Virus record (IMG/VR): IMGVR_UViG_3300025137_000047
Location: 1 to 55,268 of that record
Strand: one strand, 5' to 3'
Origin: a virus
DNA: 55,268 nt
Part shown: one piece after another, positions 6,276 to 13,829 of the stretch
Layout of the letters: every line of letters starts with the position of its first letter
How positions within the stretch are numbered: the stretch's first letter is position 1
Notes under the pieces: generated by a model
The model's database searches: none
What the model was told of the DNA's origin: nothing
Seen by the model: only the letters and a program-made list of their open reading frames with translations
Made by a program: the position numbers and the translations under genes

Positions 6276-6961
6276 TGTTTGTCCATTTAGATAATTTGAA
6301 AGGTGAGACTGATTTAACAGCAACCATGATTGATGGGACTCGTTTTTACGAAGTTCCATCAGGAAAGATGTATCCATCCATCACCTCAGTCACGAGTTTC
6401 TATAACCGTGAAGTCTTTGTTAAATGGCGAAAGCGAGTCGGTAACGACGAAGCAAATAAAATTCTTAGAGAGTCTACATTTCGTGGGACTAAGTTCCATG
6501 ATGCAGTGGAACAATATATTAAAAATGTTCCTATCAAGGACATTGATATGCTTCCCTCTACAAAGTTCCTTCTACTCTCAGCGAAGGAGAATTTGGACCG
6601 TATAAATAACATACATGTTATAGAACAGTCACTGTATAGTGACTATCTTGGTCTTGCGGGGAGAGTAGACTGCATAGCAGAGTACGACGGAGAACTAGCA
6701 GTCATCGACTTTAAGACCTCAGCCAAGATTAAACCCGAGAAATGGATTGAAAATTATTTCGTGCAAGAGACTGCCTATGCTTGCATGTATTTTGAAATGA
6801 CTGGTATCCCAGTCAAAAAACTTATTACTATTATGGTTGCAGAAAATGGAGAAAGCTTTGTCTACGAAAAAACAAACAAGGGTCACTATATTAAACTTCT
6901 CACAGAGTACATCAAAAAGTTCGTCGAATTCAAAACAGGAGAATATGGAGAATCAAGTTGA
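6275..6961 (+). CDS. PD-(D/E)XK exonuclease (genome maintenance exonuclease 1-like)
   Basis: This 228-aa protein has the RecB/MGME1-type nuclease motifs in order: GTKFH at 71-75, a VD pair at 131-132, VIDFKTS at 143-149 with D145 and K147 as the metal and catalytic residues, and QETAY at 164-168. The spacing between GRVD and DFKTS is typical of the PD-(D/E)XK fold, so nuclease activity is likely. Homologues sit beside gp33/gp59/gp32 in marine T4-like phages and may trim single-stranded DNA ends during replication or recombination. It overlaps phoH by one base, and the gp33 gene starts inside its 3' end. Confidence 0.88.
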   Translation: MFVHLDNLKGETDLTATMIDGTRFYEVPSGKMYPSITSVTSFYNREVFVKWRKRVGNDEANKILRESTFRGTKFHDAVEQYIKNVPIKDIDMLPSTKFLLLSAKENLDRINNIHVIEQSLYSDYLGLAGRVDCIAEYDGELAVIDFKTSAKIKPEKWIENYFVQETAYACMYFEMTGIPVKKLITIMVAENGESFVYEKTNKGHYIKLLTEYIKKFVEFKTGEYGESS

Positions 6962-7199
6962 TGATCTGATCAAAGAGAAGTTTATATGTCCAGCAAAATT
7001 TGCACAAGAAGTCGAGAATCTAGTCAAAACTTACAAGTTTAATTACATTGATGCTATTATTACTTTCTGTGAAGAGAACAAGATCGAGATGGAATCTGTC
7101 GGTAAACTGATTTCAAAACCACTGAAGGAAAAACTTAAGTATGACGCTACTCAACTTAACTTCCTGAAAAAGACTACGAGAGCAAAACTTCCATTATGA
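6945..7199 (+). CDS. 33: gp33-like late-transcription co-activator
   Basis: In T4, gp33 bridges RNA polymerase and the sliding clamp and works with the sigma-like gp55 to start late transcription. This 84-aa protein fits the short cyanophage form: a central NYIDAIITFCEENKIEMESVGKLI split by short loops, then PLKEKLKYDATQLNFLKKTTRAKLPL. The assignment rests on recall of cyanophage gp33 proteins and on position just before gp59 and gp32. The ATG at 6945 has AGGAG closely upstream and overlaps the exonuclease gene by 17 bases. The many TAAATA boxes in the window fit its role. Confidence 0.75.
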   Translation: MENQVDDLIKEKFICPAKFAQEVENLVKTYKFNYIDAIITFCEENKIEMESVGKLISKPLKEKLKYDATQLNFLKKTTRAKLPL

Positions 7200-7384
7200 T
7201 TTCCCGTGATGATCTAATTCATTTGAAAATTCAAGCAGCAATGCGAGAACACAACATTCCTGAATCTGATTTAAAATATATTGGAGAAGGCGAAGGAACA
7301 CACTGGTATAGAGTCAATGGTAAACATTCTGTACCGGTTTATATGATTGAAGAATTTGAGCAAGTTAATGATGACACCGATTGA
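7196..7384 (+). CDS. Small protein between gp33 and gp59, function unknown
   Basis: This 62-aa protein is coupled to gp33 by an ATGA overlap. It begins MISRDDLIHLKIQAAMREHNI and has GEGEGTHWYRVNGKHSVPVYM, a short beta-hairpin-like segment, then an acidic tail EQVNDDTD. No family is recognised. Its 3' end overlaps the gp59 start by about 17 bases in a different frame. Co-transcription with gp33 and gp59 suggests a small replication or transcription accessory role, but that is only context. Confidence 0.65.
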   Translation: MISRDDLIHLKIQAAMREHNIPESDLKYIGEGEGTHWYRVNGKHSVPVYMIEEFEQVNDDTD

Positions 7385-7961
7385 TGTATACAAAACATAT
7401 CTAGCATTCAAGAATCATTTTACAAAACAGAGTTATAGTTACTTTAAGTACTCTGGTAAATCTAGAACATCTGTTCAAGCATATAATAATCGTAAAGACC
7501 GTTACTTCTTTGAACGGATGTCTCGTAAGAAGACAGATGATGAAATTAAACAATATTTCCTAGCAAACTTTGTTGAATGTGATGATCCTGACCGACTGTG
7601 GATTGGTGAAATTATATCTGCTGGCGAAGATAACTTGAAGTCTTGGATGAAACGATCTCAGACTATGGGTTATATGTTCAAAACTGAAGTAGAAGTCTTT
7701 GTAAGCAAAGAAAACTTTCAACAATTGTTCTCTATCAAGGGACAGTCACACCCTGAAGTATTGAAGAAATATCTACAGGGTGCTTTGTCTATTGAGACTA
7801 TGGTAATATTAGATATTATCCTAGACTACGTGAAGAACTTCGACAAAAAACTTGATGATCCAGTGTGGACAACCGTAAGTCTTAAGATAAAGAAATATAA
7901 ACCTTTCCTAAATATTGATGTTGAAAGGTATAAATCCATTCTTAAAGAGCAGGTAGTATGA
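7368..7961 (+). CDS. 59: gp59 helicase-loading protein
   Basis: In T4, gp59 loads the gp41 helicase onto gp32-coated DNA at forks and recombination intermediates. This protein (197 aa from the ATG at 7368, 196 aa from the ATG at 7371) matches T4 gp59 in length and key segments. NNRKDRYFFERMSRK (T4 has RRDKYFFQKLSEK) falls in the N-terminal domain, WIGEI follows, LSIETMVILDIIL is central, and DPVWTTVSLKIKKYKPFLNI lies near the end. The neighbours agree: gp33 upstream and gp32 downstream. GAG at 7358-7360 favours the first ATG slightly. The stop overlaps the next ATG (ATGA). Confidence 0.9.
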   Translation: MMTPIDVYKTYLAFKNHFTKQSYSYFKYSGKSRTSVQAYNNRKDRYFFERMSRKKTDDEIKQYFLANFVECDDPDRLWIGEIISAGEDNLKSWMKRSQTMGYMFKTEVEVFVSKENFQQLFSIKGQSHPEVLKKYLQGALSIETMVILDIILDYVKNFDKKLDDPVWTTVSLKIKKYKPFLNIDVERYKSILKEQVV

Positions 7962-8287
7962 GATTTTTTGACTCAGATCAAGTCCGTGGTACAGTCATGG
8001 AACTTGAGCAACTACAGCAAGAACTCACTGTTGATCTGATGCATCTCGCAGAGTATAATGTCGAAGAAAGAAGAGAACACTTGGGGCGACTTAAGACATT
8101 TCTTGAGAAACAAAAACTGTTCTTCTTTCGTGTCTCGCTGTCTGATGATCCTGATGCCTTATTAATTAAGGAGAAGGTGGTCGAAGCAGCAAAGATGTTC
8201 GGTTACTCTGATGCAGACGGCATGGATAAGTTCTTTGAGCAACTTGATAATACAATCAAAAACCTAGAAAACACACTTGACAAGTAG
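7958..8287 (+). CDS. DUF1825-like protein (cyanobacterial family)
   Basis: This 109-aa protein begins MRFFDSDQVRGTVMELEQLQ, close to the MRFFDS start of DUF1825, a family known mainly from cyanobacteria. The rest is alpha-helical with EERREHLGRLKTFLEKQKLFFFRVSLSDD and a C-terminal FFEQLDNTIKNLE coiled-coil-like stretch. Its place between gp59 and gp32 is conserved in marine cyanophages as I recall. It is probably a host-derived gene kept in the replication cluster, with unknown function. The gp32 promoter -35 box (TTGACA, 8277-8282) lies in its last codons. Confidence 0.82.
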   Translation: MRFFDSDQVRGTVMELEQLQQELTVDLMHLAEYNVEERREHLGRLKTFLEKQKLFFFRVSLSDDPDALLIKEKVVEAAKMFGYSDADGMDKFFEQLDNTIKNLENTLDK

Positions 8288-8305
8288 GGACTTATGTCCT
8301 ATAAT
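8277..8305 (+). promoter_or_regulatory. Sigma70-type promoter of gp32
   Basis: TTGACA (8277-8282) and TATAAT (8300-8305) are both perfect consensus and are spaced by exactly 17 bases. The transcript would start near 8312 and have a leader of about 50 bases rich in repeated CCTAAT/ATCC motifs before the ATG at 8361. The bases from the -10 box onward (TATAATAGAC.TGTCGTT) are nearly the same as at the riboswitch promoter (3548). Confidence 0.92.
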
Positions 8306-8360
8306 AGACTTGTCGTTATCCCACGAATCCTAATTCATCCTAATCTATCCAATTAATCCT

Positions 8361-9320
8361 ATGTCTTTCGCAAATCTTAAAAAGCAATCACGCACTGGTT
8401 CCCTTACCGACAAACTGATTAAGTCTGTCGAGAAACTCAACGAAAAAGGTAACGGTGCAGACGAACGTATCTGGAAACCATCAGTTGATAAGACTGGTAA
8501 TGGTTACGCTGTCATTCGTTTCCTTCCTGAAGCAGAAGGTAATGAACTACCTTGGGCACGAGTCTACACTCACGCATTCCAAGGTCCAGGTGGATGGTTT
8601 ATCGAGAATTCTCTAACTACTTTGGGACAGAAGTGCCCCATCTCTGAGTACAACTCTACTCTTTGGAACAACGGCACTGACTCTGGTAAGGAGCAAGCAC
8701 GTAAGCAGAAGCGTAAATTGTCATATTACAGCAACATCTTTGTAGTTAATGATCCTGCTAACCCCGATAACGAAGGTAAAGTCTTCCTCTACAAGTATGG
8801 TAAGAAGATCCATGATAAGATCATGGAAGCAATGAAGCCTGAGTTTGATGACGAAGAACCTATCAATCCTTTCGACTTCTGGACTGGTGCTAACTTCAAA
8901 CTGAAGATCCGTAAGGTCGAAGGTTATCAGAACTATGATAAGTCTGAGTTTGACAAGACTAGTCCACTATTCGATGATGATGACCGTCTGGAGAAGATCT
9001 ACAATAGTCTCCATGATTTGAATGAGTTCATTGATCCTAAGAACTTCAAGGACTACGCTGCACTTGAGAAGCGTCTGCAGTATGCTCTTGGACTCAAGGG
9101 TACTCCTAAGATGCAAGATCAAGAGACTCAAGAGCAAGAAGCACAGTGGGAACGTGAGCGTCGTGGCGATTACTCTGAACCCAGTGCTGCTGGTTCTTCC
9201 TATGAAGACATGAGTGAGGGTCGCAGCAAGTCATTTAATGATCCTGATATTACACCTAGTAGCAACACAGAAGAGGAAGATGACTCCCTCAACTACTTTG
9301 CTAAACTGGTCAACTCCTGA
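8361..9320 (+). CDS. 32: gp32 single-stranded DNA-binding protein
   Basis: gp32 coats single-stranded DNA in replication, recombination and repair and recruits gp59. The 319-aa protein aligns with T4 gp32 along its core: DKTGNGYAVIRFLP (about 43-56), WARVYTHAF (65-73), CPISEYN (92-98), KLSYYSNIFVVNDPANPDNEGKVF split over 118-141, and GANFKLKIRKVEGYQNYD. A Gln/Glu-rich linker and an acidic C-terminal tail (EEEDDSLNYFAKLV) follow, as in T4, where the tail binds partner proteins. The T4 zinc ligands are only partly kept: H71 and C92 align, but the other two Cys are S84 and S95, so zinc binding is doubtful. Confidence 0.95.
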   Translation: MSFANLKKQSRTGSLTDKLIKSVEKLNEKGNGADERIWKPSVDKTGNGYAVIRFLPEAEGNELPWARVYTHAFQGPGGWFIENSLTTLGQKCPISEYNSTLWNNGTDSGKEQARKQKRKLSYYSNIFVVNDPANPDNEGKVFLYKYGKKIHDKIMEAMKPEFDDEEPINPFDFWTGANFKLKIRKVEGYQNYDKSEFDKTSPLFDDDDRLEKIYNSLHDLNEFIDPKNFKDYAALEKRLQYALGLKGTPKMQDQETQEQEAQWERERRGDYSEPSAAGSSYEDMSEGRSKSFNDPDITPSSNTEEEDDSLNYFAKLVNS

Positions 9321-9328
9321 TCTTTACG

Positions 9329-9351
9329 CCCTCCGAAAGGAGGGTTTTTTT
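9329..9351 (+). terminator. Rho-independent terminator after gp32
   Basis: CCCTCC-GAAA-GGAGGG (9329-9344) with a GNRA tetraloop is followed by seven T. It meets the 3' end of the opposing gp53 gene, whose stop codon uses the same T tract. On the minus strand no T run follows, so it acts in one direction only. Confidence 0.92.
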
Positions 9352-10108
9352 ATACCCCAGATTCTCTTGGGTTGTATGCTGCTTTGGTTGTTCTATTGAT
9401 ATACTGAGAAGAAGTTTCATACTTCATAATGTTTCTCATATCTGAAACGAAACCACTAACAAATTCTGGTTTTAAAATACGAATGAATCTCTTACCATCA
9501 TTTATTTTTGTTTCATGTTTGTAGTTACTGACTGGACCTGCTGCCTTAACTTTTAGCAAGACCCAACTATTTCTGTATGCTTCATCATAAACGAAGTTAC
9601 CATCCTCATCTTTCTCTGTTCGTATGGCATCGTAAGTAGATTTATCTGTGGTTATAGTTTTATTGTTCAATCCTACGTATGTAAATGTAAAATCTGAATC
9701 AACTTCGATTCCTTTTTTCAGAACTGTCCTGTTAAATTGATCTCTAATTTCTGGCGTCTCATAGTGATGGGGTTCTATAAGTGCTGCTTCAGAACCATAC
9801 TTGTCCAACATATATCCATGAAGATCATTGTTACTCAATGGCCATTGATTTCTTATATTAGTAATGTTATTAGTGATTAAAATTACCCAGTCTAATTCTG
9901 GATCATCATATATTGAAGCAGCAATGGTATCGGGTCTGTCTCCTTCTTTGACCATTTTTATATCAAATGCAGTAATCGCATAATCAATATCAGTTCTAAG
10001 TTTTGCTCTCTTGAAAAAGTTCTTAACTAGAACTCTTTCATCACTTCTCTTTCTCCCTGGTAATAAGGAGACAGCAGATATATCTGGTAATTCTCTGAAA
10101 TAAGACAT
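9350..10108 (-). CDS. 53: gp53 baseplate wedge protein
   Basis: In T4, gp53 joins neighbouring baseplate wedges around the hub. This 252-aa protein has the conserved gp53 centre: DIDYAITAFDIKMVKEGDRP followed by DTIAASIYDDPELDWVILITNNI, in which the T4 counterpart reads PEELANAIYGNPQLYWVLLM. WPLSNNDLHGYMLDKYG comes next, and the C-terminal half ends with FVSDMRNIMKYE. It is longer than T4 gp53 (196 aa) through an insert in the second half. It is the last gene of a four-gene minus-strand operon with gp48, an unknown protein and gp4. Its ATG overlaps the gp48 stop by one base. Confidence 0.85.
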   Translation of the reverse strand: MSYFRELPDISAVSLLPGRKRSDERVLVKNFFKRAKLRTDIDYAITAFDIKMVKEGDRPDTIAASIYDDPELDWVILITNNITNIRNQWPLSNNDLHGYMLDKYGSEAALIEPHHYETPEIRDQFNRTVLKKGIEVDSDFTFTYVGLNNKTITTDKSTYDAIRTEKDEDGNFVYDEAYRNSWVLLKVKAAGPVSNYKHETKINDGKRFIRILKPEFVSGFVSDMRNIMKYETSSQYINRTTKAAYNPRESGV

Positions 10109-12012
10109 TAGTAACCTACCTCCGATGGTCTAATTGAATAAAGATCACCATCGGATTGTCCAAAATCATCTACATCTTTGGATAGTCTATCAGCACGTAT
10201 ATCATTTTCACTATAATCAGATGCATATACTGGTTCTAGTTCACTCATATTGACTGATAGTGTACAACTTACTGGTTGACCTTCATCATATGCTGACCAT
10301 TGACCATCTGGCGTGTAGTTGACTGATGTACCAACAACAGCAACAGGTTTAATTCTATTTACACCTTCTATAATCTGTCCCCCAGCAGTGCGATATTGAA
10401 GTCTGAATACATTTGGTGATCCTAAGTATAGACTTCTTTCGCCTGCTTTGCTTGTTATCGTCTTTGCTGCCATTCCTTGTTTGAAGAAACGAATAATTTT
10501 CTTCACTTCCCGTGCTTCGTTTTTATCTCTTGGACTCATTCTCCAATTGAATTCAAAAGTTCTCAGTGATACATTATTGAATAGTAATTCTGTATTACTA
10601 TTTGGAATAACACCGAAACCTCTAGCAAGAAGTGACTCTGGTGAAACATTGACACCCATAGCACCCAGGATCATAGAACCTATATTTGATTTCATAAGTG
10701 TAGCACCACCCGGAGTAGACGATAGTTGCTTTGCAGCTGCTATTGCTTTATTCTTGGCGTCAGTAGCACCATCGACACCCCCAGATTGTGCCATCCCAGC
10801 TGCAAGCAGAGCACCCATCTGTCCTACACCTGGATTGATCATACTACCAAGTAATCCAACACCTCCAACCAATGCTGGATTTTGCATAACACCAGAAGTG
10901 ATTGCTGCAGAAAGATTATTCATCGCATCTTTACCCCAAGAAATTTGATTGGAGTCTTGGATATCATTTGGCATAGGTAATTTAACTTGCGCCAAGAAGT
11001 GTTTCAATGGTGTTAGTCTTTGATTACCTTGAGTGAAATTTCCTATTGTACTGCCAAATATTTGATCCCTTCTTGGTGGTTGATATACGAACTGGTCAAT
11101 GGTAACGTAATCCTGTCCGCGAATATTTCCGTAATTTGCATCAAATGGATACTTAGCACTTTGAATTATATCTCCACCACCACCCTCAAACATTTGATCA
11201 AACTGTGCAATCTGCTCGGAGGTTATTGCTAAATCACCAAAGAACTCACCAATGCTTGCCAAGAAACCTTGGGCTCTATCACCAATTTCTGTAGCAAATT
11301 CTTGAACAGTATCAGTTGCTTCAGGTTCTGATGCATTTGGGTCATTATTACCTGGTTGCACTACAGTTTCGTCAACTACTGCATCCTCCTCTGCATTATG
11401 TGGTATAACTTCTATTGATTCTATAGATGAGACCGATTGTGCAGGTATAAATGCATCTATAATACCACTTTCAAAAGACTGCCTACTTAAGTATGGATCT
11501 TCTGCTGATTTGGATAATACTTTTGCTTTTACGAATGCTAGATCTTGAAATTGATTTAGTGTAACTATTTCACCATTTACAGTTGCTGTACCGATTTGCG
11601 CTAATGCTTGTGCTTCTGTAGTTGTTTCCAGTTTCCCTTGATTTGGAAGAAGATCTCCTGCCAGATTACCAAGTTGTCCCTCTCCCGTAACAGTATATGA
11701 TCTACCTTTTCCACCATATTCTCTTTCTCCATCAGCATTCACAGTAAATAATACCCAAGGACGATCAACCTTTGATTTTGATACGCCTGAAGGATTGGTT
11801 CGTGTGGGAGAACCCTGTGTCTCGATCACATTTCTTTGAACTGCAACAGCAGCATACCCACCATCTTTATTCAAACGGATTTGAACAAAATGAGACTTAC
11901 CATTAACCTTTACTCTCATTACCTGATTGTTACTACTTGAACCACCGGTATTGATTAGATTAGTTCCTCTGAGAAGAGTAGGTACTTTTGCATCTGTGTT
12001 AACTGCTGGCAT
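10108..12012 (-). CDS. 48: gp48 baseplate tail-tube cap protein
   Basis: In T4, gp48 sits on the hub and starts the tail tube. This 634-aa protein is much longer than T4 gp48 (364 aa) because of an N-terminal extension with virion-type beta regions. The C-terminal part carries the diagnostic pattern NSNTELLFNNVSLRTFEFNW, then RMSPRDKNEAREVKKIIRFFK and SVNYTPDGQWSAYDEGQPVS, which fits the tube-like fold shared by gp48, gp54 and gp19. A Gly/Ala-rich hydrophobic stretch (NPALVGGVGLLGSMINPGVG) precedes it. The start codon directly follows the stop of the upstream gene. The assignment is supported by gp53 and gp4 in the same operon. Confidence 0.82.
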   Translation of the reverse strand: MPAVNTDAKVPTLLRGTNLINTGGSSSNNQVMRVKVNGKSHFVQIRLNKDGGYAAVAVQRNVIETQGSPTRTNPSGVSKSKVDRPWVLFTVNADGEREYGGKGRSYTVTGEGQLGNLAGDLLPNQGKLETTTEAQALAQIGTATVNGEIVTLNQFQDLAFVKAKVLSKSAEDPYLSRQSFESGIIDAFIPAQSVSSIESIEVIPHNAEEDAVVDETVVQPGNNDPNASEPEATDTVQEFATEIGDRAQGFLASIGEFFGDLAITSEQIAQFDQMFEGGGGDIIQSAKYPFDANYGNIRGQDYVTIDQFVYQPPRRDQIFGSTIGNFTQGNQRLTPLKHFLAQVKLPMPNDIQDSNQISWGKDAMNNLSAAITSGVMQNPALVGGVGLLGSMINPGVGQMGALLAAGMAQSGGVDGATDAKNKAIAAAKQLSSTPGGATLMKSNIGSMILGAMGVNVSPESLLARGFGVIPNSNTELLFNNVSLRTFEFNWRMSPRDKNEAREVKKIIRFFKQGMAAKTITSKAGERSLYLGSPNVFRLQYRTAGGQIIEGVNRIKPVAVVGTSVNYTPDGQWSAYDEGQPVSCTLSVNMSELEPVYASDYSENDIRADRLSKDVDDFGQSDGDLYSIRPSEVGY

Positions 12013-12576
12013 TTAAATACTGTCCCACGCTGTTTCTGGACTCACAAATATTCCTGTTTTATCTACAAAATTTTCAGTCACTAATTTTGCGACATCATTA
12101 TATTCATTTCCATCAACTGGAATTGCATACATATCGCCCATGTTACCAGGAATGTAACTGTGTATAAGTTTGGAGTAACCTACTGAAAAGTCCACTTGTT
12201 TCTTATTTATCAAGGAAGCAGCAAGTTGTCCTCGGAGTGTAGGATTTAAGTAATGTAAATTGGCACCAAGGACTCTAGTGCCGGTGATTTCAATGATGTA
12301 AGCAAGGGGTCTTCTATCATAGAAAGGGTATCTATCAGGACTTTTTGCATTGTAACTAAAGAAACAGAGAGAACCTGGTCCTGTGTCACCACTATACCGT
12401 TGGAGTTCAGTGAACAGTTCATTTGCATACCAGTTGGGGTCTTTACCAGAACCTACCCGGTCCATAATTCTCCTACCAATAGTTTTAGATGCTTCTTCTT
12501 TTGCATTTATTTGTGCTTTAACTTCCTCATATGAAGGTCCACCTGCCCGTCTTCGTTTAGCACGTCTTCTTACCAT
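12013..12576 (-). CDS. Conserved T4-like phage protein in the gp4-gp48 cluster, role unassigned
   Basis: This 187-aa protein starts with a strongly basic MVRRRAKRRRAGG leader. A recognisable phage motif set follows: GSLCFFSYNAKSPDRYPFYDRRPL (split around residues 69-92), YIIEITGTRVLGANLHYLNPTLR, and a C-terminal half without clear motifs. I recall proteins with the Y.F.Y..K....P.YD..PL...G.NLHYL pattern near head-completion and tail genes of large myoviruses but cannot name the gene number. The basic N-terminus suggests DNA contact, for example at the packaged genome end. It overlaps gp4 by one base. Confidence 0.75.
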   Translation of the reverse strand: MVRRRAKRRRAGGPSYEEVKAQINAKEEASKTIGRRIMDRVGSGKDPNWYANELFTELQRYSGDTGPGSLCFFSYNAKSPDRYPFYDRRPLAYIIEITGTRVLGANLHYLNPTLRGQLAASLINKKQVDFSVGYSKLIHSYIPGNMGDMYAIPVDGNEYNDVAKLVTENFVDKTGIFVSPETAWDSI

Positions 12577-13016
12577 TACTTGATTCCCAGATCGTCTTCA
12601 GTCATAATTTTAAATTCAAACTTACGGTCAGCACAGAACTCTCGTGCTGCTTTCCATTTTGCTTGATTGACTGCCCAAGTTACTATGGAGTTCTGCCATG
12701 CTTTAGTCTTCCTTTTTGGATTCATATTTGGTTGTGCTACTTGCTTTTTGGGTTTGATTTCAACAACCATTGTTCTTAATTTGCCTGTCTTATCTGTATA
12801 CTTAATAAAGAAGTCAGGGAAATATCTATGAACTCTTTTATCTACAGGTGAGACATATGGTATCCAAAACTCTTCCGATTGCCATTCTTTCACTGACTCA
12901 TTTAAGTCACAGTAGTTCATAAATTTCCTCTCCCATAAGGAGCGGTAGATTATATTCTTAGTATTTCCATCATACTTCTTTGGATTTGATGGAAGATACC
13001 TTCCACTATACGGCAT
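12576..13016 (-). CDS. 4: gp4-like head completion nuclease
   Basis: T4 gp4 (also called gp50) completes DNA-filled heads before tail joining and has a nuclease-like fold. This 146-aa protein matches the N-terminal pattern YSGRYLPSNPKKYDGNTKNI, then IYRSLWERKFMNYCD, WQSEEFWIPYVSPVD, HRYFPDFFIKY and VEIKPKKQ; the T4 protein has closely similar segments. The RYFPDF...VEIKPKKQ pair is a PD-(D/E)XK-type active-site arrangement (D and E-x-K). It is the first gene of the minus-strand operon, and a late-type box lies just upstream (13047-13040, minus). Confidence 0.88.
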   Translation of the reverse strand: MPYSGRYLPSNPKKYDGNTKNIIYRSLWERKFMNYCDLNESVKEWQSEEFWIPYVSPVDKRVHRYFPDFFIKYTDKTGKLRTMVVEIKPKKQVAQPNMNPKRKTKAWQNSIVTWAVNQAKWKAAREFCADRKFEFKIMTEDDLGIK

Positions 13017-13024
13017 ATATAGTA

Positions 13025-13032
13025 TATAAGTA
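13025..13032 (+). promoter_or_regulatory. Probable late promoter box for the gp54-like gene
   Basis: TATAAGTA differs from TATAAATA by one base and lies 15 bases before the ATG at 13048, in the 31-base divergent gap. Confidence 0.45.
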
Positions 13033-13039
13033 GTTCAAA

Positions 13040-13047
13040 GTATTTAG
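13040..13047 (-). promoter_or_regulatory. Probable late promoter box for the gp4-gp48-gp53 operon
   Basis: On the minus strand the sequence reads CTAAATAC, 23 bases before the gp4 ATG. The same CTAAATA box precedes the other minus-strand gene (49571-49565). The two divergent late boxes share a 31-base gap. Confidence 0.5.
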
Positions 13048-13791
13048 ATGGCAACATATTCGCCTGAGATTCTATACAAGAAGATAAATGATGTCCAAGA
13101 AACCTTTGGTGGTTTGTCTCAAACGTCTCAATTTATGGTGTCATTGAATCTTGGACGTTCTACTATTCGGCAGAGTGGTGTTGCTCCTTTAAATAGATAT
13201 CTCACTAGATGTGGATTGTTTAGGCAATCTAAATCTACAGAAGAGACATATGACTTCCTATGTTCTGATGCATCCTTACCAGGATCATCTTTTGATATGG
13301 CAGAGGAATCTGGTAGTCGTCAGGGAGTTCTTGAAAGGTTCCCAATGCGTAGAATCTATGCTGACTTCGATTTGACTTTTTATGTTGATAAGGAATATAA
13401 CACTATTCGTATCTTTGAAGAATGGTTGAACTGGATTGATCCACTCAGCAGAGGTAGCACAACATATGATGGTGATGAAGAAGGGCAAGCAGGATTCGAT
13501 GAGAGTAGTAGTTTCTTTAGGATGAGATACCCTAATGAGTATAAGACCAAAGTTTCTATCGTCAAATTTGAAAGAGGATTCTGGAGGAATCCAAATGAGG
13601 TAATCGAACCAGACCAACTCGAAAAGAAACTTCAAGAACAACCCATCTTAGTATACGATTTTATTGATTGTTTCCCGATGAATATTGCTGCTATTCCATT
13701 CTCATATGATGGAAGTTCAATAACACAGGTCACGGTAAACTTCAACTATGCTAGGTACACTGTTTCAAAACAGATCCCTAGAAACGATTGA
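13048..13791 (+). CDS. 54: gp54-like baseplate tail-tube initiator
   Basis: In T4, gp54 caps the hub together with gp48 and starts tube assembly. This 247-aa protein has a tube-protein pattern: FMVSLNLGRSTIRQSG near the N-terminus, CSDASLPGSSFDMAEESGSR at about residues 71-90, RIYADFDLTFYVDKEYNTIR, then IFEEWLNWIDP. Near the end comes YDFIDCFPMNIAAIPFSYD followed by a VTVNFNYARY beta strand. These fit the gp19/gp54 tube superfamily. The baseplate position opposite gp4/gp48 and ahead of gp26 favours gp54 over the main tube protein gp19. It is shorter than T4 gp54 (320 aa). Confidence 0.68.
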   Translation: MATYSPEILYKKINDVQETFGGLSQTSQFMVSLNLGRSTIRQSGVAPLNRYLTRCGLFRQSKSTEETYDFLCSDASLPGSSFDMAEESGSRQGVLERFPMRRIYADFDLTFYVDKEYNTIRIFEEWLNWIDPLSRGSTTYDGDEEGQAGFDESSSFFRMRYPNEYKTKVSIVKFERGFWRNPNEVIEPDQLEKKLQEQPILVYDFIDCFPMNIAAIPFSYDGSSITQVTVNFNYARYTVSKQIPRND

Positions 13792-13801
13792 ACTACCCCC
13801 A

Positions 13802-13809
13802 CTAAATAA
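13802..13809 (+). promoter_or_regulatory. T4-type late promoter box for gp26
   Basis: CTAAATAA lies 20 bases before the gp26 ATG at 13830 in an otherwise non-coding 38-base gap. Confidence 0.6.
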
Positions 13810-13829
13810 TTTTATCGTAATATAACATT

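Noticed and set aside
10448-10948. 166-aa open frame on the plus strand
   Set aside because: It is the antisense shadow of the Gly/Ala-rich part of gp48 and has no family pattern.
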